From contig NZ_MCGV01000001.1 in assembly GCF_001705235.1 (NCBI RefSeq), positions 806,001 through 870,000 on the forward strand: DNA of 64,000 nt, in the 5' to 3' direction. Shown piece after piece: positions 25,081 to 34,266 of this stretch. How positions within the stretch are numbered: the stretch's first letter is position 1; every line of letters begins with the position of its first letter. Source of the stretch: Clostridium pasteurianum (GTDB lineage: Bacteria; Bacillota; Clostridia; Clostridiales; Clostridiaceae). The translations under genes and the position numbers were made by a program. The notes beneath the pieces are model-generated. The model was not told the DNA's origin. It ran no database searches and saw only the letters and a list, made by a program, of their open reading frames with translations.

Positions 25081-26454
25081 CTAATTATTTTTACTTATGC
25101 ATACTGTAAATACAGTTCCCTTGTTTTCCTTACTTTCTACATCTATTGTTCCAGAATGCAGTGTTAATATCTTCTTTACAAGAGTAAGTCCAATTCCACT
25201 TCCTTCAATCTTATGCCTGCTTTTATCTCCCCTGTACATTCTTTCAAAAACATAAGATAAATCTTCTTTTTTAATTCCAATGCCATTATCTTTAATTTTA
25301 ATGATAACAAAGTTTATGTCGCTGCTGACATTAACCCATACAGTTCCACCTATATTATTGAACTTAATTGCATTAGATATAAGATTTATAAAAACTTGTT
25401 TTAATTTATCGTAATCTCCAACCACCATATAATCTATATTCTCTTCTTTATTCATAATTAATTTTATACTTTTTTCATCAGCAGCAATATAAAAGTCACT
25501 AATTACATTGGAAAGAAGTTCACCTATATTCACTAATCCTAATTTAAGAACTATTTCATCAGATTCTATTTGTTTTAACGCATTTAAATTATTCAAAAGC
25601 TTACCAAATCTTATTACTTCATCATTTAGATTATTAAGTTTATCAGTAGTTACAGGTATAACCCCATCTATCATTGCTTCCAAATTATTCTGAAGCACAT
25701 TTAAAGGTGTTCTTATTTCATGAGATATATCTGAAATAAGACGCTTTCGAAGCAAATCCTGGCTATTTAATTTTTCTCCTAAATCATTTATACTTTCAGT
25801 TAAATCTCTGATTTCTTCAATATTACTTTTTATATTTGATTTAGAGCCATAATTTCCTTTAGATAAGCTAACAGATGTTTTTGAAACTTCTTTTATAGGT
25901 TCAGAAAACTGTTTCGATAAAATTAAACTTATTATTGCTACTATTAATAGTGTTAATGCTCCACTAAATACAATCCCCTTATTAATTTGTGTCTTGAAAT
26001 TGATATCCTCCTGTGAAAGTAATACAGGTGAATATTGACCTACCAGAATATACCCTACCGTTTTGTTATTTACATTTATATCAAAAGTATTAGTAGTATA
26101 AACTCCTGTTTTCTTCATACCATTAATTGTAATATGATTTTTTTCTCTTATATCTTCATGATTCATTTGCCATACAACTTTTTTATTTCCATCTAAAAGA
26201 GTCAAACAGTAATTACTCATATATGCTTCATGCATCATTTCTTCACCAGAAGTTTTATTCCATCCACCATCACTTTTATAAACTTGCTCAAAATACTCTA
26301 CTAACCTCTCATTTCTTTGAGTTTGTATATTTTGCATATATTTATTAAATGTATCAGTTATAGTTCTATTTACAATTAAAGCTAATAATAATACAGCAGT
26401 TACAGCACAAAATATTATGATAAAACTTAATCTTCCTCTAATACTTTGCTTCAT
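25081..26454 (-). CDS. Sensor histidine kinase of a two-component system
   Basis: The domain order is TM1 (residues 9-29), an extracytoplasmic sensor loop (30-160), TM2 (about 161-181), HAMP, a HisKA domain with SDISHEIRTPLNVL (H245), and HATPase_c with N, G1 and G2 boxes (NLISNAIKFN, DNGIGI, GSGIGLTLVK). The start overlaps the response-regulator stop by 4 nt, so the two are co-translated. The downstream metal-handling gene suggests an envelope or metal signal. The sensor loop has a histidine and few cysteines (HEAYMSNYC, MNHED), so the ligand stays open. Confidence 0.9.
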   Translation of the reverse strand: MKQSIRGRLSFIIIFCAVTAVLLLALIVNRTITDTFNKYMQNIQTQRNERLVEYFEQVYKSDGGWNKTSGEEMMHEAYMSNYCLTLLDGNKKVVWQMNHEDIREKNHITINGMKKTGVYTTNTFDINVNNKTVGYILVGQYSPVLLSQEDINFKTQINKGIVFSGALTLLIVAIISLILSKQFSEPIKEVSKTSVSLSKGNYGSKSNIKSNIEEIRDLTESINDLGEKLNSQDLLRKRLISDISHEIRTPLNVLQNNLEAMIDGVIPVTTDKLNNLNDEVIRFGKLLNNLNALKQIESDEIVLKLGLVNIGELLSNVISDFYIAADEKSIKLIMNKEENIDYMVVGDYDKLKQVFINLISNAIKFNNIGGTVWVNVSSDINFVIIKIKDNGIGIKKEDLSYVFERMYRGDKSRHKIEGSGIGLTLVKKILTLHSGTIDVESKENKGTVFTVCISKNN

Positions 26455-27134
26455 AATTCATCACCAAATTTATAACCGACCTTTGTAACAGTAAGTATGT
26501 ACCTTGGAGATTTAGTATCTTCCTCAATTTTCTTGCGTAAATTTTTTATATGAACATCTATACTTCTATCTGAGCCCTCAAAATCAATACCAAAAACTCT
26601 CTCTATTATTGCTTCTCTTGTAAATACTTTTCCTTTATTTGAAGCTAAAAAATATAATATATCAAATTCATTAGGAGTTAAACTTACTTCTTCTCCATTT
26701 AATTTAACTGTTCTTTTATCAATATCAATTATTAATCTATTGTTATCAAAAGAGAGAATATTTTCTTTATTTCTTCCGACTCTTCTAAAGAGTGCATTTA
26801 CACGGGCAGTAAGTTCCCTTGGACTTAATGGTTTTATTAAATATTCATCAGCTCCAATATTTAATCCTTCTATTTTATCACTTAAAGTGCTTTTAGCAGT
26901 TAGCATAAAAATATATACATCTGATATTTTTCTAAGTATTTTGCAAACTTCTTCACCATCGATATCTGGCAACATTAAATCTAAAATCACAAGATCAATT
27001 CTTTTTTTTCTAAAAATTTCAATTCCGTCTAATCCGTTTTCAGTAGTAAACACCACATATCCTTCTTTCTCCAAATATGCCTTTACAACTTCTGATACAC
27101 TTTTTTCATCTTCAATTATTAGAATGCTATTCAT
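26451..27134 (-). CDS. OmpR/PhoB-family response regulator
   Basis: A receiver domain (D52 in LVILDLMLPDIDGEE, with the acidic pair ED at 8-9 and K in LIKPLSPREL) is followed by a winged-helix Trans_reg_C domain (SLTPNEFDILYFLASNKGKVFTREAI ... DRSIDVHIKNLRKKIEED). The 227-aa length is standard. It is the first gene of the operon with the kinase and is probably the activator of the HMA-TauE fusion gene downstream. Promoter boxes are not obvious. Confidence 0.92.
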   Translation of the reverse strand: MNSILIIEDEKSVSEVVKAYLEKEGYVVFTTENGLDGIEIFRKKRIDLVILDLMLPDIDGEEVCKILRKISDVYIFMLTAKSTLSDKIEGLNIGADEYLIKPLSPRELTARVNALFRRVGRNKENILSFDNNRLIIDIDKRTVKLNGEEVSLTPNEFDILYFLASNKGKVFTREAIIERVFGIDFEGSDRSIDVHIKNLRKKIEEDTKSPRYILTVTKVGYKFGDEL

Positions 27135-27320
27135 AATATTAACCTCTTAAACTTTTCATATTTTATTACACTCTCGTATATTTAGCATTTTAATATAAAC
27201 TTATGAATTTTATATGTAGATAATCTTACATATCTATCAAAAATCATCAGTGAATTTTTCCATTTCAAATATTCCATAAACTATAATATATTTAATTTAG
27301 GTGGTATTCTAGATATAATA
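27135..27320. other. Upstream region of the two-component operon
   Basis: AT-rich promoter region. No reading frame or strong repeat is seen. Confidence 0.4.
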
Positions 27321-27324
27321 AAAA

Positions 27325-27348
27325 CACCCATACTTCTCAGTATGAGTG
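27325..27348 (-). terminator. Terminator after the second 24-aa peptide gene
   Basis: CACCCATACT (27325-27334) pairs with AGTATGAGTG (27339-27348). On the minus strand the stem is followed by a T run, 16 bp past the stop. Confidence 0.8.
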
Positions 27349-27363
27349 CTTATTAATTGGAAT

Positions 27364-27438
27364 TTATCCCTTTTTATTTTTTCTATTTATAGAGCAAAAA
27401 AGAGCAGCACCTATAGCAATCCAAATAGCAATTTTCAT
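27364..27438 (-). CDS. 24-aa membrane peptide, copy B
   Basis: This is the paralogue of the peptide at 20510-20584. It has ATG at 27438 after AGGAAGTGA, begins MKIAIW, continues AIGAALFCSINRK and has a basic tail. Only a Val/Ile exchange and two tail residues differ. Coding is conserved while the surrounding non-coding sequence has diverged, which supports selection on the peptide. A strong terminator follows directly. Confidence 0.62.
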   Translation of the reverse strand: MKIAIWIAIGAALFCSINRKNKKG

Positions 27439-27513
27439 TTAAAATCACTTCCTACAAATTCCTATTTATTAATCTATCCTGAATAGTTTTCCAACTTCTG
27501 TTTACCTATAGCA

Positions 27514-27620
27514 ACTCCGCTTACATGATTTACCATCTTTAAAATAGTTAGCAATTGAAATCCCTCAGCTAACAAAAAATTCCAGTACTAATATATCCTA
27601 TATATGCCGTTTTTTTAACC
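27514..27620 (-). pseudogene. Truncated and frameshifted copy of the 54-aa membrane protein gene
   Basis: The sequence matches the gene at 20663-20827 from VKKTAYIGYIST onward, but a 1-nt loss in the A run after 27570 shifts the frame to an early stop. The first 20 codons are missing. The sequence beyond the break (27622-27663) matches 21128-21170, so ~500 bp present in the first locus was deleted here. Confidence 0.7.
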
Positions 27621-27668
27621 TATAATATTCCTGTAGACATTACTAGCCTATAATATTTTTAAGTATAT

Positions 27669-27998
27669 TTACTTATCATTATCCTCAATTCTTTTTCCAC
27701 CAAAAGCATGAATTGTTCTTGTCCCCGCCGTGCAACTTCCTCCTTGTACTGTTCCTTTAGGAATAAAAAGTTCATCACCTGGATTTAGAACAAATGCCTT
27801 GCCATTTATAGTAACTGTATATTGCCCACAAACGCATATCATATATTCATCAAATTCATGTTTATGTTCTTTAGATATTCTATCGGAATAACATGTCCAA
27901 AAAGCCATCTGGCTGCCATCTTTTCCTTCAAAATAATATCCATCAATATCTGGCGTATTTTGTTGCTTTGATGGAACTTTGTTGATATCTTTTTTCAT
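27669..27998 (-). CDS. Cupin-domain protein, 109 aa
   Basis: A single cupin barrel has motif 1 HKHEFDEYMICVCG and motif 2 PGDELFIPKGTVQGG; the metal-binding H/H/E set (KEHKHEFDEY) is present. The function is unknown; small cupins of this type bind a metal and often act as sensors or isomerases. The ATG at 27998 lacks a good ribosome binding site. The reading frame stays open upstream (DYKIKDFPEF) to a GGGGTG site near 28030, which suggests the original start codon was lost. A degenerate copy of its 3' end lies at 35118-35170. Confidence 0.75.
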   Translation of the reverse strand: MKKDINKVPSKQQNTPDIDGYYFEGKDGSQMAFWTCYSDRISKEHKHEFDEYMICVCGQYTVTINGKAFVLNPGDELFIPKGTVQGGSCTAGTRTIHAFGGKRIEDNDK

Positions 27999-28089
27999 AA
28001 ACTCAGGAAAATCTTTGATTTTATAATCACCCCTACAAATTTATTATTTATAATACTTAACTAAAAATTGAAATCTGTCATTTTATCCC

Positions 28090-28195
28090 TTATTATATGA
28101 TAATATTATAAATAGACTCATCCTTCAATTTCGGATGAACCTATTATTATTTGTACTAACTATAGTGAATCTTTATATTAACAAAATTAAACTTA
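28090..28195. repeat. Degenerate partial copy of the 157-bp repeat (hairpin half)
   Basis: TATATGATAATATTATAAA, then GACTCATCC-N8-GGATGAAC and TTGTACTAACTATAG match the hairpin end of one unit and the start of the next in the 13.6-14.4 kb array. The inferred continuation lies at 28670. The plus-strand frame over it is not a gene. Confidence 0.7.
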
Positions 28196-28388
28196 TTATA
28201 AATCGTTCTATGAAAAGAATTTCCACGTCATGCTTTACTTTAATTCGTATATTTGTAATAATGAATGGATTAATGTTTATTGTTATTTGCAATAAACTCT
28301 GTCAAATTAAATTCTGTAGATATCATAAGGTCATTAAGCAATTTAAGGAAATCAGCGTAATAATTTAATATAAATTTTTTAATTTCAT

Positions 28389-28562
28389 TTATACTCTAGT
28401 ATCAATATTATTCCCCAAATTAGGATTCATTGATTGTATCATTTCCGCAATGTCTTGACCATCTTGTTTAGATGAATTCATTGCCATTTTAAGTACATCA
28501 ATATTTGCCTGTTCACATACTCTAACATTACTACTAACAGTTGCCATAACAGCTATATCCAT
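28389..28562 (-). CDS. yjfB: YjfB family protein (putative motility protein), 57 aa
   Basis: The frame starts at ATG 28562 and reads MDIAVMATVSSNVRV, then NIDVLKMAMNSSKQDGQ, ending MNPNLGNNIDTRV. The MDIA..., the central 'L.KAMD..K.Q...M' helix and the NPNLG..ID.RV end are characteristic of the small YjfB family, which is linked to motility. It precedes the chemotaxis genes on the same strand with a 395-bp gap. The ribosome binding site is modest (GGGGATGCTGGGAA). Confidence 0.72.
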   Translation of the reverse strand: MDIAVMATVSSNVRVCEQANIDVLKMAMNSSKQDGQDIAEMIQSMNPNLGNNIDTRV

Positions 28563-28669
28563 TTCCCAGCATCCCCTTTTATTTAATATAATTTAGTTAT
28601 CGTATTATATGCATTTTTCTTGATAAGGCAGCCATCTTATATTTAAACTTTTACAAAAATAAAAACTCT

Positions 28670-28800
28670 AACAATATAGAACTTGTACTATCACTACACA
28701 AACTAAGGGACTTGGACGTTTTACAGCACTTTCCTTTATAAATGATACTACTACTATACAAGGCTCATCCTTCATCTTGGATGAGCCAATTAATTATTTC
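28670..28800. repeat. Partial copy of the 157-bp repeat (middle and hairpin)
   Basis: TAACAATATAGAACTTGTAC, CACTACACAAACTAAGGG and GGCTCATCC-N8-GGATGAGCC follow the order of a unit in the main array. It starts almost where the copy at 28090-28195 stops, so together they make one full period split by ~475 bp that contain yjfB. Confidence 0.75.
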
Positions 28801-28957
28801 TAAGTAAAGCACCTCGTATATAATTATCATCAATTAAGTGATTTTGTTTTAATCATAAGAAAATTAACATTAATGCATAATATCAAAACTATATAAGTTT
28901 TTTTAAATTCATCATAGATATGTAGATAACTTCCTATGAAAAATTGTATTAATATTC

Positions 28958-30613
28958 TTAGCCATTTAGATCAATTTCATGATATTTCTTTTTTGACTTC
29001 ATATCTTTTAACATATTAAATACTTCTGGATTTACATTTTCCTCTTTATCGTAACTATAATTTACTTTTCTTGTTTTAAATTTCTTAACTTGTTCAAGCA
29101 TAATATCTGCCTGGCTTGAAAGTTCTTCACTTGCTGCCGCACTTTCTTCAGATGTAGCACAATTTTCTTGAATAACCTGAGATACCTCCATTATTCCGCT
29201 GCTAATCTGCTCTGCACCAGTTGCTTGCTCTTTAGAAGCTATAGCTATGCCTTCCACAAAATCTGCTACCTTTGTAACTCCTTCTACAATTTCACCAAGA
29301 GCTTCAGCCGTTTCATTTGCAATTTTAGTACCTATATCCACCTTTTTAATAGAATCTTCTATTAGTGAAGTAGTTTCTTTTGCAGCATCACGTGACTTTG
29401 CAGCTAAATTTCTTACTTCCTCTGCAACTACTGCAAAACCTTTTCCGTACCTACCAGCCCTTGCAGCTTCAACTGCAGCATTTAGAGCTAGAATATTTGT
29501 CTGAAAAGCAATATCATCTATAGCTTTTATAACTTTAGATATATTACCTGAAGCTACATTTATATCATCCATACTTTTAAGCATTTTATCCATATGAGAA
29601 TTTCCCTTAACTGCATTATCTTTTACATGTTCAGTCAATTCATTTGCTTTACTTGCATTATCCGCATTAAGCTTTATTTGTGAAGAAATTTCTTCCACAG
29701 AAGCTGTCAATTCCTCCACAGAACTTGCTTGTTCCGTAGATCCTTCTGAAAGAGCCATACTTGAATCTGATACTTGTTTAGCACCAGTAGCCACCTGATT
29801 TGCTGCAATTTGAATATTTGTTACAACTTCATTTAAATTATCATTCATCTTCTTAGATGCCTTTGCAAGTATTCCTATTTCATCTTTTCCCATAGTATCT
29901 ATATTTACATTTAAGTCTCCCTCTGCAACTTTACTTGTAGAAATCATAAGCTCCTTAATTGGTCTTATTATGGATAGTGAAATAATTGTTCCTAGCGCTA
30001 TGGCAACAGATACCCCTATAATTATAAAAATTATAATTATTTTTCCACCTGTATTTGCTGTTTTATAATTATTTACTGAAAAACTTTCTGCAAGATTTTC
30101 CTTTAAACTTATAACTGTTTTCAAATTATTTTGTATATCATTTTGTGCTGTGCTAAGCTTTCCATGTACTAGACTTACTGCACCTTTGTTATCACCTTTT
30201 TGGGCTTTTTCAATAATTTCATTAGCTACTTCCATGTATCTTTCTTTAGACTCTTTAAGATTTCCAGTTGCCTGTTTTCCTGAATCAGTTAAAAGTGTTT
30301 TTGAAAATTCATCTAATTGTCGATCGAAATCAGAACTAGATGAATTCACCTCATTTATGTATTTATCCATGTCCGATTGATTATCTGATAAAATGACATC
30401 CCTCAAATGTGCTCTTATATCTCCATAGGATGAATTAAGTCTAGTCAACTGACCAAGTGGCACTGTCATATTTTTATATAATTGTGTATCTAAATTATTG
30501 ATTTTATCCATATTTATTAATCCAAATATTCCAATTGTAAACATTATAAATACAATTAATGCGAATCCTATAAGTAACCTCATACCTATTTTTAAGTTAT
30601 TAAATAATCTCAC
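28958..30613 (-). CDS. Methyl-accepting chemotaxis protein
   Basis: TM1 (residues 10-33), a four-helix-bundle periplasmic-type sensor (about 35-185), TM2 (about 190-215), HAMP (about 216-268), then the methylation helices and the conserved signalling tip ([23 protein letters not shown]). The 551-aa size is standard. The sensor loop resembles 4HB_MCP domains. It lies 20 bp downstream of cheW in the same operon, so it feeds the local CheA. The start follows AGGAGTG. Confidence 0.92.
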   Translation of the reverse strand: MRLFNNLKIGMRLLIGFALIVFIMFTIGIFGLINMDKINNLDTQLYKNMTVPLGQLTRLNSSYGDIRAHLRDVILSDNQSDMDKYINEVNSSSSDFDRQLDEFSKTLLTDSGKQATGNLKESKERYMEVANEIIEKAQKGDNKGAVSLVHGKLSTAQNDIQNNLKTVISLKENLAESFSVNNYKTANTGGKIIIIFIIIGVSVAIALGTIISLSIIRPIKELMISTSKVAEGDLNVNIDTMGKDEIGILAKASKKMNDNLNEVVTNIQIAANQVATGAKQVSDSSMALSEGSTEQASSVEELTASVEEISSQIKLNADNASKANELTEHVKDNAVKGNSHMDKMLKSMDDINVASGNISKVIKAIDDIAFQTNILALNAAVEAARAGRYGKGFAVVAEEVRNLAAKSRDAAKETTSLIEDSIKKVDIGTKIANETAEALGEIVEGVTKVADFVEGIAIASKEQATGAEQISSGIMEVSQVIQENCATSEESAAASEELSSQADIMLEQVKKFKTRKVNYSYDKEENVNPEVFNMLKDMKSKKKYHEIDLNG

Positions 30614-30633
30614 AATTATACACTCCTTTTATA

Positions 30634-31122
30634 TTAAGCATTACTCAAACTATCTGCATCTTCGTGATTTAAAAGTTTTTCACAATCCAAAAGTAGTTTT
30701 ACATTATTTTGAACTTTTCCTATACCTTTTATAAACTTATTTTTCATTCTACTAATTTCAGGTGGCTCTACAATTTCACAATCAGGTATATCTATTACCT
30801 CAGACACACCATCTACAATAAGCCCTATATAAATATCTTCAATCTCAATTACAATAATACAAGTTCTATCGTTATACTCCATTGGCTCCTTCTTAAATCT
30901 CAATCTAATATCCATTACAGGTATTATCTTACCTCTTAGGTTTATAATTCCTTTTATGTATTGTGGAAGTTCAGGTATTTCACTTATGGGTTGAATTCCT
31001 ATTATTTCAATCACATATTTAATTTCTATACCATAAAATTCTTTTTCAAGAGTAAATGTAAGATATTTATTCTTTTGTGTATCTTCTTCCTCAATTAAAT
31101 CATCTACTACAACTTCCGACAT
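30634..31122 (-). CDS. cheW: Chemotaxis coupling protein CheW
   Basis: The 162-aa CheW domain contains YLTFTLEKEFYGIEIKYVIEII, IKGIINLRGKIIPVMDIRLRF and GLIVDGVSEVIDI, typical for the receptor-kinase coupling protein. It overlaps the end of cheA by 23 nt, and GGGGAGA inside cheA supplies the ribosome binding site. The MCP gene follows. Confidence 0.93.
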   Translation of the reverse strand: MSEVVVDDLIEEEDTQKNKYLTFTLEKEFYGIEIKYVIEIIGIQPISEIPELPQYIKGIINLRGKIIPVMDIRLRFKKEPMEYNDRTCIIVIEIEDIYIGLIVDGVSEVIDIPDCEIVEPPEISRMKNKFIKGIGKVQNNVKLLLDCEKLLNHEDADSLSNA

Positions 31123-33136
31123 ATTTACATTCTCCCCTCACCATTGGTTTTTGTTTTCCAAGCATATTTATAAGTTCACCTATATCAAGTATCAGACTAA
31201 TACTTCCATCCCCAAGAAGAGTACATCCTGAAAGTCCATATACATTTTTTACCTTTCTTATATAGTTAGGCAAACACTTTACCACAACCTGCTGCTGTCC
31301 AACTAATTCATCTGCAAATATACATAATCCCACATTGTCCTTTTCCACCATGACAATTATTCCATCTTCTAAATTTTTAACATCAGTTTTTAAATTGTAC
31401 AATTTATGTATACTAATAATAGGATAGCACTTACCCCTCACCATTATCATTTCATCACTACCAATATTAGAAATTACATTACTTCTTTCCACACTAAAAA
31501 ATTCTTTTATAGACATAATAGGAATAGTATAGTATGAATTTCCCACCTTTATATTCATACCATCTATAATTGCAAGGGTTCTAGGTATTTTCATAGTTAT
31601 AGTAGTTCCGCAATTCTCTAGCCCTTCTATTGAAACCGATCCTGATACATTTTGAATATTTTTAACTACCACATCCATGCCAACTCCCCTTCCGCTAAAT
31701 TCTGTAACGTTTTCATTTGTAGAAAACCCCGGAATAAAAATCAAATCATAGATTTCTTGGTCACTCATCTCCTCTGGATTTTTCTTAAGTATCCCATTTG
31801 AAATAGCTTTTTCTAATATGCTTTTTTTATTTAATCCTCTACCATCATCCTTTACAGTTATAACAATGTCATTTCCTTCATTTTTTGCTTCTAAAGTAAC
31901 AGTTCCAGTTTCACTTTTTCCAATATGTTTTCTATCTTCTACAAATTCTATTCCGTGATCAATAGAATTACGTACTAAATGCATCAGAGGATCTGATATA
32001 TGTTCAATTATATTTTTATCTACTTCTGTATCCTCTCCAATTAATTTTAAGTGAACCTGTTTATTTAATTTTTTACTCATATCATGTACTATGCGATTCA
32101 TTTTGTGAAATACTATAGATATAGGTACCATTCTTACAGACATTATTACATCCTGAAGCTCGCTTGTAATTTTATGAAGCTGCCTTGATGACTTTTCAAA
32201 ATTGCTCAATCTCATTCCCTTTAAATCAGAATTTTGAGTAACCATAGCCTCTGCAATAACCATTTCCTCTACTAAATACATCAACTTATCTAACTTTTCC
32301 ACTTTTACATTTATAAAATCCTGTATAATTGATTTATCATTTGTATTTTCATTATATGAATTTACATTTTTATTAAATTTAGTAAGTCCTTCAAATTGTA
32401 TATCTTCTTTCATTTTCTCAAATTTGAAACTTTTCAGAAAAACTGTTTTATCTAAAATTTCAGAAATTTCATTATATGACTTATTGGATTTTATAAATAT
32501 TTTGAAGCCATTTTTATGTATTGTTTTACAAGTATCATCATTTTCAATTATATCCTTAGGTATATAGTCAATTTCCTCTGCAAATTCCTTCAATGTTTCT
32601 ACCACAGTATACGCTCTTAAGTTTTCCATTTCACAGTCATCCTCAAAAAATATAATTGCTTCATATCTATTAATCAACTTGACTTCTTCATTTATATTTT
32701 CGCTAATAATATTCTCTTTACGATTTTGATTTTGTAAATCTATAAGGAACTTTTTATTGTACTCTATTATAAAATCGCAATTTCCATTCACTTTATCCCC
32801 ATTTTTTATTTTTTCAAGCTCTACTTTTATAAAATCCACACATTTTAAAATTAAATCCGATAAACTTTCGTAATCTACATTTTTAGGTTTTTCTTCTCTG
32901 AGAAAATAGAACAAATCTTCTATCGAGTGAGCCAAATTTGAAATACATTCGTAAGCCATCATGGCAGAAGACCCTTTAATTGTATGCATGATACGAAATA
33001 TCTCATTGATAACTTCTTCCGAATAACAATTTCCACTTTCATTTTCTAATATTAATGTTTCAAGTTGGTCAATAAGCTGGGACGTTTCAAATATATAGGA
33101 TTCAAATATAACATCATTTGAGTTCTTATCTGACAT
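31100..33136 (-). CDS. cheA: Chemotaxis histidine kinase CheA
   Basis: The order is an Hpt domain with FRIMHTIKGSSAMM (H51, phosphorylation site), a low-similarity region in the P2 position (about 150-250), a dimerisation domain (VEKLDKLMYLVEEMVIAEA), HATPase_c (LMHLVRNSIDHGIE, DDGRGLNKK, FSGRGVGMDVV) and a C-terminal CheW-like domain. The 678-aa length is normal. It phosphorylates CheY from the gene 26 bp upstream. The P2 region is unusually diverged. Confidence 0.94.
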   Translation of the reverse strand: MSDKNSNDVIFESYIFETSQLIDQLETLILENESGNCYSEEVINEIFRIMHTIKGSSAMMAYECISNLAHSIEDLFYFLREEKPKNVDYESLSDLILKCVDFIKVELEKIKNGDKVNGNCDFIIEYNKKFLIDLQNQNRKENIISENINEEVKLINRYEAIIFFEDDCEMENLRAYTVVETLKEFAEEIDYIPKDIIENDDTCKTIHKNGFKIFIKSNKSYNEISEILDKTVFLKSFKFEKMKEDIQFEGLTKFNKNVNSYNENTNDKSIIQDFINVKVEKLDKLMYLVEEMVIAEAMVTQNSDLKGMRLSNFEKSSRQLHKITSELQDVIMSVRMVPISIVFHKMNRIVHDMSKKLNKQVHLKLIGEDTEVDKNIIEHISDPLMHLVRNSIDHGIEFVEDRKHIGKSETGTVTLEAKNEGNDIVITVKDDGRGLNKKSILEKAISNGILKKNPEEMSDQEIYDLIFIPGFSTNENVTEFSGRGVGMDVVVKNIQNVSGSVSIEGLENCGTTITMKIPRTLAIIDGMNIKVGNSYYTIPIMSIKEFFSVERSNVISNIGSDEMIMVRGKCYPIISIHKLYNLKTDVKNLEDGIIVMVEKDNVGLCIFADELVGQQQVVVKCLPNYIRKVKNVYGLSGCTLLGDGSISLILDIGELINMLGKQKPMVRGECKYVGSCSR

Positions 33137-33162
33137 AATTTGCCACCATCCAGTTTTAATAT

Positions 33163-33525
33163 TTACACTGATAATACTTTATTAAGTACTTCAATCAATT
33201 TATCTTCTTTAAAAGGTTTAACAATAAATGATCTGGCACCACTAATTATTGCCCTCTTAACCATTGTTTCTTGTCCTACTGCAGTTATCATAACAACTTT
33301 AGCTTTATCATCATATTCTTTTATTTTTTTAAGTGCCTCAATTCCATCCATATCAGGCATTGTAATATCCATTGTTACAATATCAGGATTATATATTTTA
33401 TATTTAAAAATTGCCGAAGTTCCATTTTTAGCCTCTACAATAACGTCAAATCCATTTCTGGCTAGCATCGTTTTTAGTGACAATCTCATAAAAACTGCAT
33501 CATCAACAATAAGTATTTTAGGCAT
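33163..33525 (-). CDS. cheY: Chemotaxis response regulator CheY
   Basis: A stand-alone receiver domain of 120 aa has D8/D9, the phospho-acceptor D53 (DIVTMDITMPDMDG), T in VVMITAVGQE and K in FIVKPFKEDKL. It is the first gene of the cheY-cheA-cheW-mcp operon. It starts at ATG 33525 with GGAGGGCGAG immediately upstream. Phosphorylated CheY would bind the flagellar switch. Confidence 0.93.
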   Translation of the reverse strand: MPKILIVDDAVFMRLSLKTMLARNGFDVIVEAKNGTSAIFKYKIYNPDIVTMDITMPDMDGIEALKKIKEYDDKAKVVMITAVGQETMVKRAIISGARSFIVKPFKEDKLIEVLNKVLSV

Positions 33526-33590
33526 AAGCTCGCCCTCCTTACATTAGCATATTTACCATTTGTATAATACAATATTTAAAAAATAACTAA

Positions 33591-33658
33591 AGGATAATAT
33601 CACTCTTTCCCGGAATAGCTTATTAAAAAAACCAATCGTGAAAGCTAATATTATCCTA
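33591..33658. promoter_or_regulatory. Inverted repeat upstream of the chemotaxis operon
   Basis: AGGATAATAT (33591-33600) and ATATTATCCT (33649-33658) are perfect 10-bp arms. CTTTC and GAAAG pair inside them. The element lies 65 bp before cheY in the presumed promoter or leader. It could be an operator or an RNA hairpin. Confidence 0.45.
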
Positions 33659-33842
33659 TATAAATAAAATAACATTTTCTCAAAGTGACTGTAAAGAAGT
33701 AAATAGTTCCACTTTTTCTATTTGAGTGATATACTGTAAGTTAATATCTTTTAGCTTACCAAATTTTGCTCCATAATATAATAAAATCAAATTATATTGT
33801 CACAATTAAATTACATTCTACAAAGTGGAATTTACCTTTTTA

Positions 33843-34235
33843 TTAATCTGTAAATCTCAATAAATACCCATCTGGGTCTTGTATAAGAAATTCTTTTTGA
33901 ATCTTTTGATTTCCATCGTATAAATATATTGTTTCTTTTAATTCTCTATAAATTTTAATTTTGCTATTTTTAACAACTGCATATAATTTTTCAACATCAC
34001 TACAGGATATAGAAAAGTTTATTCCTCTACCTAGTGGATATTCCAAGCTAGCTACATTCCAGCCATCCCAATGAATTTCTTCAAACATAAACTGACTTTC
34101 ACCATAAGATAAAAACATGAATTTTTCATCTATTCTTTCATATTCTAGTTTAAATCCCAAAAAAAATATATAAAATTGTTTTGTATGTTCAATATTAGTT
34201 ACTGATAACTCTGGTATTAATGCATTAAATTTCAT
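33843..34235 (-). CDS. VOC-family (glyoxalase/bleomycin-resistance-like) protein
   Basis: The 130-aa VOC domain begins KFNALIPELSVTNIEHTKQFY and ends EFLIQDPDGYLLRF. This is the two-betaalphabeta-module fold with an acidic ligand near the end (QDPDGYLLRF). The start at 34235 follows AGGAGGAA; the longer frame upstream has no ribosome binding site. Bleomycin-binding-like or uncharacterised dioxygenase-like functions are possible. A broken second VOC gene lies just upstream. Confidence 0.82.
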   Translation of the reverse strand: MKFNALIPELSVTNIEHTKQFYIFFLGFKLEYERIDEKFMFLSYGESQFMFEEIHWDGWNVASLEYPLGRGINFSISCSDVEKLYAVVKNSKIKIYRELKETIYLYDGNQKIQKEFLIQDPDGYLLRFTD

Positions 34236-34266
34236 AATTCCTCCTAAAAATATTATTATCTTTACT

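Noticed and set aside
28135-28368. 77-aa plus-strand ORF
   Set aside because: It overlies the degenerate 157-bp repeat copy, has no ribosome binding site and no recognisable protein character.
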